Shown here piece after piece: positions 7,345-14,552 of a stretch of DNA of 31,407 nt. The translations under genes were made by a program, and so were the position numbers. The stretch's first letter is position 1. Every line of letters starts with the position of its first letter. The notes beneath the pieces were generated by a model, which saw nothing but the letters and a program-made list of their open reading frames with translations, was not told the origin of the DNA and did no database searches. Source of the DNA: SIG672 sp045605765 (GTDB lineage Bacteria; Bacillota; Clostridia; Oscillospirales; CAG-272); contig JAZUQQ010000049.1 in assembly GCA_045605765.1 (NCBI GenBank), positions 1 through 31,407 on the forward strand. The letters are read 5' to 3'.

Positions 7345-7427
7345 GCGCATAATTTCGGCAGAATTTGAAATGATATAATACAGGACAGAAATTTCCGACA
7401 TTTTTTATATTTTTTTCAAAAAAGGTA

Positions 7428-7456
7428 TTGACAAAGCGATTTGGCTGTGATATAAT
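7428..7456 (+). promoter_or_regulatory. SigA promoter of tRNA operon
   Basis: TTGACA 7428-7433, 17-base spacer, TATAAT 7451-7456. The predicted start near 7463 leaves a 35-base leader before the first tRNA. The 155-bp gap after the protease gene holds only this promoter. Confidence 0.85.
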
Positions 7457-7497
7457 GCTTAGGCGGTCAGGCGTGATAACCTTTCCGCTTTAAATAT

Positions 7498-7571
7498 GGC
7501 GGAGTAGCTCAGTTGGCTAGAGCAACCGGTTCATACCCGGTAGGTCATGGGTTCAAGTCCAATCTCCGCTA
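7498..7571 (+). tRNA. tRNA-Met (CAT), elongator type
   Basis: Full cloverleaf without encoded CCA. The acceptor stem GGCGGAG pairs with CTCCGCT (G1-U72 wobble, also present in the B. subtilis elongator Met tRNA), discriminator A7571. D-arm GCTC/GAGC. Anticodon stem ACCGG/CCGGT with loop TTCATAC and anticodon CAT at 7532-7534. The anticodon stem lacks the three G-C pairs of initiator tRNA, so elongator Met is preferred; tRNA-Ile2 (lysidine-modified CAT) is not fully excluded. The T-stem ATGGG/CCAAT has a G51-A63 mismatch at base 7561, where C would be expected. Confidence 0.9.
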
Positions 7572-7598
7572 TTAAGTGTCGGTTTCACCGACAGTTTT

Positions 7599-7670
7599 GG
7601 CCCGTTGGTCAAGCGGTTAAGACACCGCCCTTTCACGGCGGTAACATGGGTTCGATTCCCGTACGGGTCA
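7599..7670 (+). tRNA. tRNA-Glu (TTC)
   Basis: Cloverleaf of 72 bases without encoded CCA. Acceptor GGCCCGT pairs with ACGGGTC (one G-U), discriminator A7670. Anticodon stem CCGCC/GGCGG with loop CTTTCAC and anticodon TTC at 7632-7634. T-arm ATGGG-TTCGATT-CCCGT. It lies 27 bases after tRNA-Met and shares its promoter and the following terminator. Confidence 0.95.
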
Positions 7671-7677
7671 TAAACAG

Positions 7678-7706
7678 AAAAAACAGGTTCGGAGAGCCTG
7701 TTTTTT
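7678..7706 (+). terminator. Terminator of tRNA operon
   Basis: Ten-bp stem AAAAAACAGG (7678-7687) against CCTGTTTTTT (7697-7706), 9-base loop. The right arm itself supplies the U-run. It starts 7 bases after tRNA-Glu. Confidence 0.88.
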
Positions 7707-7849
7707 CTATTTCTCACTTCAAAATGGAACTCGAACCCCGCAAATCGCCGCAGGCGATTTGTTATAGCCTGCGACAAGATGAGTAGGCGGTTATCGTATA
7801 TCCTACCGCGCGTTGGGTTCAGATTCCAGTGTTTATCATTAACACACAA
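7707..7849. other. Intergenic segment with perfect hairpin
   Basis: No gene seen. It contains a perfect 9-bp hairpin CAAATCGCC-GCA-GGCGATTTG at 7741-7761. On either side are fragments that look like tRNA T-arms: GGGTTCAGATTCC on the plus strand near 7815-7827, and GGGGTTCGAGTTCC on the minus strand near 7726-7739. Neither folds into a full cloverleaf. It may be debris from former tRNA genes or a tRNA-associated repeat. Confidence 0.35.
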
Positions 7850-7875
7850 AAAAGCAAGTCTCACGACTTGCTTTT
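7850..7875 (-). terminator. Terminator of the ywaF-like gene
   Basis: Eleven-bp perfect stem AAAAGCAAGTC (7850-7860) against GACTTGCTTTT (7865-7875) with loop TCAC. Read on the minus strand it lies 24 bases after the stop of the membrane protein gene and ends in a T-run. Confidence 0.8.
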
Positions 7876-7898
7876 CTGTTTTTTCTATTTTTATGTTT

Positions 7899-8675
7899 TT
7901 ACCCGACAGTTTCGGGAATTTTTGTCCTCTCTGTTTTCCTGTCCTTTATCAGCCAAGGCAGATAGGAAATAAAGAACATCAGGGTTACCACCGATGCCAT
8001 GACCAGTATTCTGAGTGCGAAATTGGGTGGGAGAATGTCAAGTATAGACGGAGTGCTTTCGGGACTTGCCATAAAGAGATAGTTGGCGCCCTCGCCTATC
8101 ATATCGTTTGCAAAGTATGCAATAACTGCAAGGATTGCAAGCGAAACATACGACTTAACGGCAGATCTTACGGTAGGACGCATTCCGTATACGAAGATCA
8201 TATAAAATATAGCTATATATCCGAGCGTATGCTCTACCCAAAATTGATAGTAACGAAAACGAGTGGGACCTGTATATGTAATGACGGTCGGAGTGACCAG
8301 AGCAAATATCGTACCCGAAAACAACCAGAAATACGATATATCAAAAAGCGTCTGAGATTTCGAAACGAGCATATAACTACCTAAAATAATTACCCAACCA
8401 CACACGGTTATCGGGAGATGGTCTGCCGCATTCGGTCCAAGTTCAGGAATTCCTACAAGTCGCCAATAATACGACATTTCCGAAATTATCATAGCAAACG
8501 CAAGAGCGAGTCGAATAGTTTTTTCGTGCCCGCAATCGCGAAGCTCGTCCCTGAATCTGTATATCAGAAAAATAACGCCTAACAGGATAATTATGGGTGC
8601 AAAATGCGCAAAAGAAAAGTTTGTAAATTCTTCGGTCTCGCCCTTTCCGAAAAAATATGCGAAAAATTCTTTCAT
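7899..8675 (-). CDS. YwaF/TIGR02206 family integral membrane protein
   Basis: Polytopic membrane protein of 258 residues with about seven hydrophobic helices, a good match in layout to the TIGR02206/YwaF family of unknown function. Typical marks are the N-terminal cytosolic stub (MKEFFAYFFGKGE), HFAPIIILLG in helix 1, a short loop with LPITVCGW, and FRYYQFWVEH before a later helix. The C-terminus ends in a charged tail (KDRKTERTKIPE). The start at 8675 is set by GGAGGG at 8680-8685 on the minus strand. It lies 73 bases downstream of the AraC gene on the same strand and may be cotranscribed; no strong promoter is seen in that gap. A link to arabinose use is only positional. Confidence 0.8.
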   Translation of the reverse strand: MKEFFAYFFGKGETEEFTNFSFAHFAPIIILLGVIFLIYRFRDELRDCGHEKTIRLALAFAMIISEMSYYWRLVGIPELGPNAADHLPITVCGWVIILGSYMLVSKSQTLFDISYFWLFSGTIFALVTPTVITYTGPTRFRYYQFWVEHTLGYIAIFYMIFVYGMRPTVRSAVKSYVSLAILAVIAYFANDMIGEGANYLFMASPESTPSILDILPPNFALRILVMASVVTLMFFISYLPWLIKDRKTERTKIPETVG

Positions 8676-8748
8676 AAATCCCTCCGATTTTGATATTCAA
8701 TCTTCTTTTTCCTGTGTTAGAATGTATACGTCTTCTTTTGGTTGGGTA

Positions 8749-9585
8749 TTACCGAGAATATAAGGCGATCCGTTCTTTTTTTGGATCTATTTCTTCTGCC
8801 GAGACTACATACTTCTTACGGTATTCGCTCGGGGTCATTCCTGTCATATTCTTAAATTGTCTCATAAACTGAACGTCGCTTTTATATCCGCACTCCTCCG
8901 ATATGGACGCAATCGTCATATTGGTAGCTAAGAGTAGATATTTTCCGTGTTCAACACGCGAATTTATAATATCGGAAACTACTCCTACACCGAAAAAGCG
9001 TTTATACAAATGCTGAAAATAAGATTCGCTGAGCATGGCAGATTTCGCTATTGTCTTTACATCTCTGTTTTTTTGGGGATGATTATATATATCAGTACGC
9101 ACCGCGGAAAGTCTTATGTAATTGGGCGACAGTTCAACAGTTCCCGCGCATTTGATCCTTTCGCTTATTTTAATACAAAGCAGCTCGAAATAAAGTGCAA
9201 GCGTTCGTTCTTTAAATGGATTTGTCAAATGTTTTTCCTGATACATCGTCTTTGCTATTTGGGAAAGCTCTTTGATATCTCCCAGCGAAACGGGTGTATT
9301 AAAGGGTATGTTCATATTACTGAGCATTTTCAGATCGTCTTCGGTAAGGTCAAAATGTATCCAATCGTTTGAAAAATAATCTTCATACGCGCCGTAGTGC
9401 TGCGGTATACCCTTATTGTACATTATGAAAGAATCGGGATGACTTATCTCTTTCCTGTCACCAAAACGAAAATACGCAGAAGTTCTGAGAAGTAGCAACG
9501 TATAATAACCCGAACCGTTTGGGCGATTTATCTCAAAGCCATTTTTATGCTTGTAATGATACCCTATATTGTGTATTTTAATCAT
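8749..9585 (-). CDS. AraC-family transcriptional regulator
   Basis: Regulator of 278 residues. The N-terminal half is a cupin-type sensor domain (PDSFIMYNKGIPQHYGAY, DWIHFDL). The C-terminal half, from about residue 170, has the two-helix-turn-helix AraC domain with ESYFQHLYKRFFG and SDVQFMRQFKNMTGMTPSEY. The start is placed at 9585, not 9651, because CTGGAG precedes it and because the likely promoter (-10 at 9623-9628) would start transcription near 9616, downstream of the longer start. It is divergent from the arabinofuranosidase gene across about 104 bases, so it most likely controls that gene in response to arabinose or arabino-oligosaccharides. The ligand is inference. Confidence 0.92.
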   Translation of the reverse strand: MIKIHNIGYHYKHKNGFEINRPNGSGYYTLLLLRTSAYFRFGDRKEISHPDSFIMYNKGIPQHYGAYEDYFSNDWIHFDLTEDDLKMLSNMNIPFNTPVSLGDIKELSQIAKTMYQEKHLTNPFKERTLALYFELLCIKISERIKCAGTVELSPNYIRLSAVRTDIYNHPQKNRDVKTIAKSAMLSESYFQHLYKRFFGVGVVSDIINSRVEHGKYLLLATNMTIASISEECGYKSDVQFMRQFKNMTGMTPSEYRKKYVVSAEEIDPKKERIALYSR

Positions 9586-9622
9586 GTCAACTCCAGAAAA
9601 GCAGAATAAATCAGTTTTTAGC

Positions 9623-9651
9623 ATTATAACACATTGTAAATCAAATGTCAA
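9623..9651 (-). promoter_or_regulatory. SigA promoter of araC-type regulator
   Basis: On the minus strand TTGACA (9646-9651) and TATAAT (9623-9628) with a 17-base spacer, a perfect match. Its -35 element lies inside the spacer of the opposing abf1 promoter, so the two cannot easily be occupied by RNA polymerase together. Confidence 0.8.
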
Positions 9652-9662
9652 TGTTGTATAAT
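9634..9662 (+). promoter_or_regulatory. SigA promoter of abf1
   Basis: TTGTAA (9634-9639), 17-base spacer, TATAAT (9657-9662). It is weaker in the -35 than the opposing promoter, as expected for an activator-dependent gene. It is followed by GGGGG at 9677-9681 as ribosome binding region before ATG 9690. Confidence 0.7.
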
Positions 9663-9689
9663 TAATAAAAAACTAATGGGGGTTTTATA

Positions 9690-11165
9690 ATGAAAGCAAA
9701 AATACTTGTAAACAAAAATTTTATCGTTGACAAGATCGACCGCCGTATTTACGGCTCGTTTATCGAACACGTCGGACGTGCGGTTTACGGTGGAATATAC
9801 GAACCCTCTCATCCCACCGCCGATGAACTTGGTTTCAGACGGGATGTTATCGAGCTTGTAAAAAAATTAAACGTCCCTATTGTTCGTTATCCCGGTGGAA
9901 ACTTCGTCTCTGGCTATAATTGGGAGGACGGCACGGGCGACCGATCAAAGCGCCCGAGAAAGTTCAACCTTGCTGTGAGAGGCATTGAAACCAACGAAGT
10001 GGGTATAGACGAATTTCAGGAATGGGCAAAGCATGTAAACTCTGAGGTTATGATGGCGGTAAATCTCGGCACTCGAGGTCCTGATGATGCGCGCAATCTC
10101 GTAGAATACTGTAATTCGACTACAGACACTTTTTACGCGAATATGCGCAGAAATAACGGATTTGAAGAACCGTTTGCGATTAAAACATGGTGCCTCGGTA
10201 ACGAAATGGACGGCAAACATCAGATAGGACACAAAACCGCGCAGGAGTACGGTCGCTGTGCCGCAGAAGCGGGCAGACTTATGAAATGGGTCGATCCCTC
10301 GATCGAGCTTGTTGCTTGCGGAAGTATGTTCTACAACATGCCAACCTTCGGTGAATGGGAGTGGACCGTTCTTGACAATGCTTACGACGTAGTCGATTAC
10401 ATTGCCCCTCATGCTTATTACGGAAATCGCGCGGACAACACTGCCGAATATCTCGGAAACACGCTTATTATGGATCGATTGATCAAGGGTGTAGCGAGCA
10501 TATGCGATGCTGTAAAAGCCAAGAAGCGCTCAAACAAAACAGTAAACATTTCCTTCGACGAATGGAACGTATGGTTCCGCACGATGGTAATTAATAGGTC
10601 CGAAAAGCCTAAAACACCGCGCCCGAAGAGAGAAATATATAACTTCGAGGACGCACTTCTCGTAGGCTCTATGCTTATGACACTTCAAAACAACTGTGAC
10701 AGAGTAAAAATGGCTTGTCTGGCACAGCTCGTAAATGTAATAGCTCCAATTATGACTGAAAAGGACGGAGTTGCTTGGGTACAGACGACATTCTACCCCT
10801 TCCTGTACGCTTCAAACTACGGAAACGGCACTACACTCAAAGCGATAGTAGATTCGCAAAGCTACGTAGCAGGCAAGCTTACGATACCGTACCTCGACAC
10901 CTCGGTAATATTCAACGAGGAGGCGGGTGAGCTCGTATTGTTCGCACTCAATCGTTCACTTGAAGAGGATATGGAGCTCGATTTCGTCGCACAAGACTTT
11001 AACATCAGTGAAATAATTGAGCACGTAGAGCTTTACTGCGACGATCTCAAAGCGACAAATACGCAGGACAGCCAAAACGTTGCTCCTCAAAAGGTCGATC
11101 CGAGAGAAGACGGCAAAATACTTTTGAAAAAGCACTCGTGGAATATGATAAGATTTAAAGTTTGA
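9690..11165 (+). CDS. abfA: GH51 alpha-L-arabinofuranosidase, copy 1
   Basis: Intracellular GH51 enzyme of 491 residues (no signal peptide) that removes terminal alpha-L-arabinofuranosyl groups from arabinan- or arabinoxylan-derived oligosaccharides after uptake. The acid/base Glu172 is in WCLGNEMDG and the nucleophile Glu291 in SFDEWNVW. Other family marks are RYPGGNFVSGYNWEDG (residues 66-81) and HAYYGN (241-246). The C-terminal 120 residues form the expected beta-sandwich domain. The residue before HAYYGN is Pro240, where copy 2 has Leu in the more usual SLHAYYGN. A divergent AraC gene precedes it and a near-identical second copy follows, separated by 185 bases with its own promoter. Confidence 0.95.
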   Translation: MKAKILVNKNFIVDKIDRRIYGSFIEHVGRAVYGGIYEPSHPTADELGFRRDVIELVKKLNVPIVRYPGGNFVSGYNWEDGTGDRSKRPRKFNLAVRGIETNEVGIDEFQEWAKHVNSEVMMAVNLGTRGPDDARNLVEYCNSTTDTFYANMRRNNGFEEPFAIKTWCLGNEMDGKHQIGHKTAQEYGRCAAEAGRLMKWVDPSIELVACGSMFYNMPTFGEWEWTVLDNAYDVVDYIAPHAYYGNRADNTAEYLGNTLIMDRLIKGVASICDAVKAKKRSNKTVNISFDEWNVWFRTMVINRSEKPKTPRPKREIYNFEDALLVGSMLMTLQNNCDRVKMACLAQLVNVIAPIMTEKDGVAWVQTTFYPFLYASNYGNGTTLKAIVDSQSYVAGKLTIPYLDTSVIFNEEAGELVLFALNRSLEEDMELDFVAQDFNISEIIEHVELYCDDLKATNTQDSQNVAPQKVDPREDGKILLKKHSWNMIRFKV

Positions 11166-11350
11166 GGTTTTCTTGATATTTTTATACGTTTTCGATCAAA
11201 TACGGACGTAAAATTCCCTATACTATTAACTTTTATGCCGTTGATCTCAAAAAACAGAATAAATCAGTTTTTAGAATTATATCACATTGAAAACTAAATG
11301 TTAACGCTGCATAATCAATAAAAAAATACAAAAATATAACGAGGTGTACT
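11166..11350. other. Spacer between the abf copies
   Basis: No gene. Bases 11166-11254 are unlike the sequence after copy 2 and show no strong terminator. From 11255 the sequence repeats the araC/abf1 intergenic region (CAGAATAAATCAGTTTTTAG, first copy from 9602), including both opposed promoter motifs. Confidence 0.7.
11287..11315 (+). promoter_or_regulatory. Promoter of abf2
   Basis: TTGAAA (11287-11292), 17-base spacer, CATAAT (11310-11315). It is the duplicated counterpart of the abf1 promoter: better -35, one mismatch in the -10. On the other strand a copy of the araC promoter remains (TATAAT at 11276-11281, TTAACA at 11299-11304, 17 bases apart). Confidence 0.65.
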
Positions 11351-12826
11351 ATGAAAGCAAAAATACTTGTAAACAAAAATTTTATCGTCGATAAGATAGA
11401 CCGCCGAATTTACGGCTCTTTTATCGAACATATCGGACGTGCGGTTTACGGTGGAATATACGATCCCTCGCATCCCACCGCCGACGAACTTGGTTTTAGA
11501 CGTGATATTATTGAGCTCACAAAAAAACTAAATGTTCCGATCGTTCGCTATCCCGGAGGAAACTTCGTCTCTGGATATAACTGGGAGGACGGTACAGGCG
11601 ATCGCTCCAAGCGTCCGAAAAAGATGGATCTTGCTTGGAACACCGTCGAAACCAACGAAGTGGGTATAGACGAATTTCAGGAATGGGCAAAGCGAGCAAA
11701 CTCAGAGGTTATGATGGCGGTGAATCTCGGAACGCGCGGTGCTGACGATGCGCGTAATCTCGTAGAATACTGCAACTCGACCACCGACACTTTTTACGCG
11801 AATATGCGCAGAAATAACGGATTTGAAGAACCGTTTGCGATTAAAACATGGTGTCTTGGCAACGAGATGGACGGCAAGCATCAGATGGGTCACAAAACTG
11901 CGCAAGAATACGGTCGCTGTGCCGCAGAAGCGGGCAGACTTATGAAATGGGTCGATCCCTCGATCGAACTCGTTGCCTGTGGAAGTATGTTCTTCCAAAT
12001 ACCCACATTCGGTGAATGGGAGTGGACCGTTCTTGACAATGCTTACGACGTAGTCGATTACATTTCCCTGCACGCTTATTACGGAAACCGTTTAAACAAC
12101 ACCGCCGAATATCTGGGCAAAACTCTTGCTATGGATCAGTTTATCAAGGGTGTTGCTAACATATGCGATGCTGTAAAAGCCAAGAAGCGCTCAAATAAAA
12201 CGGTAAACCTTTCATTCGACGAGTGGAACGTATGGTTCCGCACGATGGGTGAGAAAGCCGAAGGTTGGCCGGTAGCACCGCACCTGAACGAAGAAATATA
12301 TAACTTCGAGGACGCACTTCTCGTAGGCTCTATGCTTATGACACTTCAAAACAACTGTGACAGGGTAAAAATGGCTTGTCTGGCACAGCTCGTAAATGTA
12401 CTCGCACCCATTATGACGGAGGACGGCGGAGCTTCTTGGGTACAGACAATCTTTTATCCCTTCCTTTATGCATCAAACTACGGAAACGGCGCCACACTCA
12501 AAGCGATAGTAGATTCGCAAAGCTACGTAGCAGGCAAGCTTACGATACCGTACCTCGACACCTCGGTAATATTCAACGAGGAGGCGGGTGAGCTCGTATT
12601 GTTCGCACTCAATCGTTCTCTTGAAGAGGATATGGAGCTCGATTTCGTCGCACAGGAGTTTGACATCAGTGAAATAATTGAGCACGTAGAGCTTTACTGC
12701 GACGATCTCAAAGCGACAAATACGCAGGACATCGAAAACGTTGCTCCTCAAAAGGTCGATCCGAGAGAAGACGGCAAAATACTTTTGAAAAAGCACTCGT
12801 GGAATATGATAAGATTTAAAATTTAA
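11351..12826 (+). CDS. abfA: GH51 alpha-L-arabinofuranosidase, copy 2
   Basis: Second intracellular GH51 arabinofuranosidase, also 491 residues and about nine in ten identical to copy 1 by eye. Glu172 (WCLGNEMDG) and Glu291 (SFDEWNVW) are both kept, so both enzymes should be active. Differences cluster at residues 90-99, 215-217, 239-240, 248-264 and above all 300-316, just after the nucleophile (GEKAEGWPVAPHLNEE here, VINRSEKPKTPRPKRE in copy 1), which suggests altered substrate binding. The start is preceded by GAGG at 11341-11344. A palindromic terminator shared with convergent malQ follows. Confidence 0.95.
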   Translation: MKAKILVNKNFIVDKIDRRIYGSFIEHIGRAVYGGIYDPSHPTADELGFRRDIIELTKKLNVPIVRYPGGNFVSGYNWEDGTGDRSKRPKKMDLAWNTVETNEVGIDEFQEWAKRANSEVMMAVNLGTRGADDARNLVEYCNSTTDTFYANMRRNNGFEEPFAIKTWCLGNEMDGKHQMGHKTAQEYGRCAAEAGRLMKWVDPSIELVACGSMFFQIPTFGEWEWTVLDNAYDVVDYISLHAYYGNRLNNTAEYLGKTLAMDQFIKGVANICDAVKAKKRSNKTVNLSFDEWNVWFRTMGEKAEGWPVAPHLNEEIYNFEDALLVGSMLMTLQNNCDRVKMACLAQLVNVLAPIMTEDGGASWVQTIFYPFLYASNYGNGATLKAIVDSQSYVAGKLTIPYLDTSVIFNEEAGELVLFALNRSLEEDMELDFVAQEFDISEIIEHVELYCDDLKATNTQDIENVAPQKVDPREDGKILLKKHSWNMIRFKI

Positions 12827-12850
12827 CTTAAAAAATAACCGAATATAATA

Positions 12851-12892
12851 TGATATGCACCCCAAAGTGTCTAACTTTTGGGGTGCATATCA
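12851..12892. terminator. Palindromic bidirectional terminator, copy A
   Basis: Stem of 18 bp plus one bulged A: TGATATGCACCCCAAAGT (12851-12868) against the arm at 12874-12892. It lies between convergent abf2 and malQ and can serve both. The same sequence occurs at 29099-29153 between another convergent gene pair. Confidence 0.75.
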
Positions 12893-12911
12893 ATTTTCCT
12901 TGCGGCTTTCT

Positions 12912-14351
12912 TCATATTCTAAAACAATCTCTGTTCCACATCTTGAACTTATTTCTATCAATATTATCAAGCTGTTGCCTTGTAAGTCTGTACTCCCAGT
13001 TACCCTCGGCAACGCCGGGGACGTTCATACGGGTATCAGATCCGTAAATAAGTATATCCTGCACTGGAAAAATCACGGTATCTGCGGGAGACGCCAGCAT
13101 AGTGCGCATTATCGCCTGACATCCCAGAGCTTTATCATCTCCATCGTACCCACAGTAAGAGAAGATAGCCCTTCTCTCCTCGGGCGTCACCTCCCAAGTG
13201 TAAGTAAGAAGGGTCGCGTTATCGTGTGTTCCCGTATAGGCAACGCTGTTTTTCTCGTAGTTATGTGGAAGATGTACTGATTCCCTGTCTCCGAGAAAAG
13301 CGAACTGGAAGACTCTCATTCCGGGAAATTTACTATATTTCAGCAGTCTTTCAACCTCTGGCGTTATATCTCCGAGATCTTCGGCAATAATGAGTCGGTC
13401 TTCCGATATCTCTTTTATTTTATCTATGAGTGACCTGCCAGGTCCTTTGACCCATCTTCCCTCTTTTGCGGTCCTTGCTCCTGCAGGAACGCTCCAATAC
13501 GCCTCAAAACCTCTGAAATGATCGATACGAACGCCGTCAAAGAGGGTGAGCATATATTCAATACGGCTTTGCCACCAAGCATATCCGTCCTTTTTCATTT
13601 CCTTCCAGTTATAGAGCGGATTTCCCCAAAGCTGACCGTCCTCAGAGAAATAATCGGGTGGCACTCCCGCTAAACATTTAGGGCGGTTGTCTTTATCTAA
13701 TGCGAAAAGTTCCTTATGCGCCCAGACGTCACAGCTATCGTGAGCAACATATATCGGGATATCTCCAATAAGCTTTATTCCTTTTTCATTTGCATATTTT
13801 TTTATCTCGATCCACTGCGCAAAGAACTCATATTGTATGAACTGCCACATAAACAGAATCTCTTTATCGGGTATATGGATAGTCCACTCACACCACGGTC
13901 TGTTGCTGTTTTTCTCTCGCAAAGCGAGAAATTCCGAGGCATTTTTCAGCTCGGGATATTTGGTAATAAAGTCAGTTATGAGTGCTCTTTCACCGATTGA
14001 AACACGCGATGAAGCCTTTTTGAGAAGATCAAGCCTCTCAAATGAAAGTCGGTCATATTCGCACCGGTAGGGAGAATGCTGTTTGGATCCTTCGAGTTCT
14101 TTCTGTGTAATCAGTCCTTTTTTAAAGAGCGTGGGAAGGTCTATAAAATACGGATTTGCACCAAAGGCGGCAAATGATTTGTATGGAGAATTGCAATCAT
14201 CTGTCATACAAAACGGCAGAGTCTGCCAGTAGGAAAAACCGCAGTCTGACAGAAAATCGACAAAATATTTTGCCTGCTCTCCGAAAGACCCTATCGAATG
14301 ATCACCCGGAAGAGTAGATATGTGCATAAGAACTCCGCTTTTTCTGCTCAT
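12912..14351 (-). CDS. malQ: 4-alpha-glucanotransferase (amylomaltase)
   Basis: GH77 amylomaltase of 479 residues, a typical length for the short bacterial type. It transfers alpha-1,4-glucan segments between maltodextrins in the cytoplasm, releasing glucose. Catalytic residues: nucleophile Asp277 in FDGVRIDHFRG, acid/base Glu324 in IIAEDLG, and transition-state Asp377 in TGTHDN. The N-terminal MSRKSGVLMHISTLPGDHSIG is the usual opening. The start is set by a minus-strand GGAGA about 9 bases upstream. No maltose transporter or phosphorylase is next to it. Its own promoter is divergent from that of the CotH gene. Confidence 0.96.
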   Translation of the reverse strand: MSRKSGVLMHISTLPGDHSIGSFGEQAKYFVDFLSDCGFSYWQTLPFCMTDDCNSPYKSFAAFGANPYFIDLPTLFKKGLITQKELEGSKQHSPYRCEYDRLSFERLDLLKKASSRVSIGERALITDFITKYPELKNASEFLALREKNSNRPWCEWTIHIPDKEILFMWQFIQYEFFAQWIEIKKYANEKGIKLIGDIPIYVAHDSCDVWAHKELFALDKDNRPKCLAGVPPDYFSEDGQLWGNPLYNWKEMKKDGYAWWQSRIEYMLTLFDGVRIDHFRGFEAYWSVPAGARTAKEGRWVKGPGRSLIDKIKEISEDRLIIAEDLGDITPEVERLLKYSKFPGMRVFQFAFLGDRESVHLPHNYEKNSVAYTGTHDNATLLTYTWEVTPEERRAIFSYCGYDGDDKALGCQAIMRTMLASPADTVIFPVQDILIYGSDTRMNVPGVAEGNWEYRLTRQQLDNIDRNKFKMWNRDCFRI

Positions 14352-14384
14352 TTTCTATCTCCTCTCACTATATTCGTATAAGCA

Positions 14385-14413
14385 ATTATATTACAAAACA
14401 AGCATTTTGTCAA
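14385..14413 (-). promoter_or_regulatory. SigA promoter of malQ
   Basis: On the minus strand TTGACA (14408-14413), 17-base spacer, TATAAT (14385-14390), a perfect match. The predicted leader to the start at 14351 is about 27 bases. Confidence 0.82.
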
Positions 14414-14491
14414 TGATAGATCACAAAACCAACGCCTCTTTTCAAAAAAATGTAAAATTTTATTTAAACGGATAAAATGTGGACGTGCTTA

Positions 14492-14520
14492 TTGATTTCC
14501 GCTCTGTAATATTGTATAAT
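14492..14520 (+). promoter_or_regulatory. Promoter of cotH-like gene
   Basis: TTGATT (14492-14497), 17-base spacer, TATAAT (14515-14520). This is vegetative sigA type; no sporulation-sigma consensus was recognised, so the CotH protein may be made during growth. Confidence 0.68.
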
Positions 14521-14552
14521 ATATAAAAAGTAGAAAGTGGGAACCAGTATTT

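Larger units (their letters stand above)
11255..12826 (+). repeat. Tandem duplication of abf with its control region (unit 2)
   Basis: Unit 1 is about 9602-11165 and unit 2 about 11255-12826, in direct orientation. The duplication covers the 5' control region as well as the whole gene. Some stretches are identical (125 bases at 10833-10957 against 12494-12618), while others carry many synonymous changes, and the segment coding for residues 300-316 is almost unrelated. Confidence 0.85.

Noticed and set aside
7547..7864. Small proteins over the tRNA region on both strands
   Set aside because: They run across tRNA-Glu and its terminator; these are false frames caused by structured RNA genes.
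9586..9651. Longer start for the AraC regulator
   Set aside because: The likely transcription start (near 9616) is downstream of ATG 9651, and the start at 9585 has CTGGAG before it.
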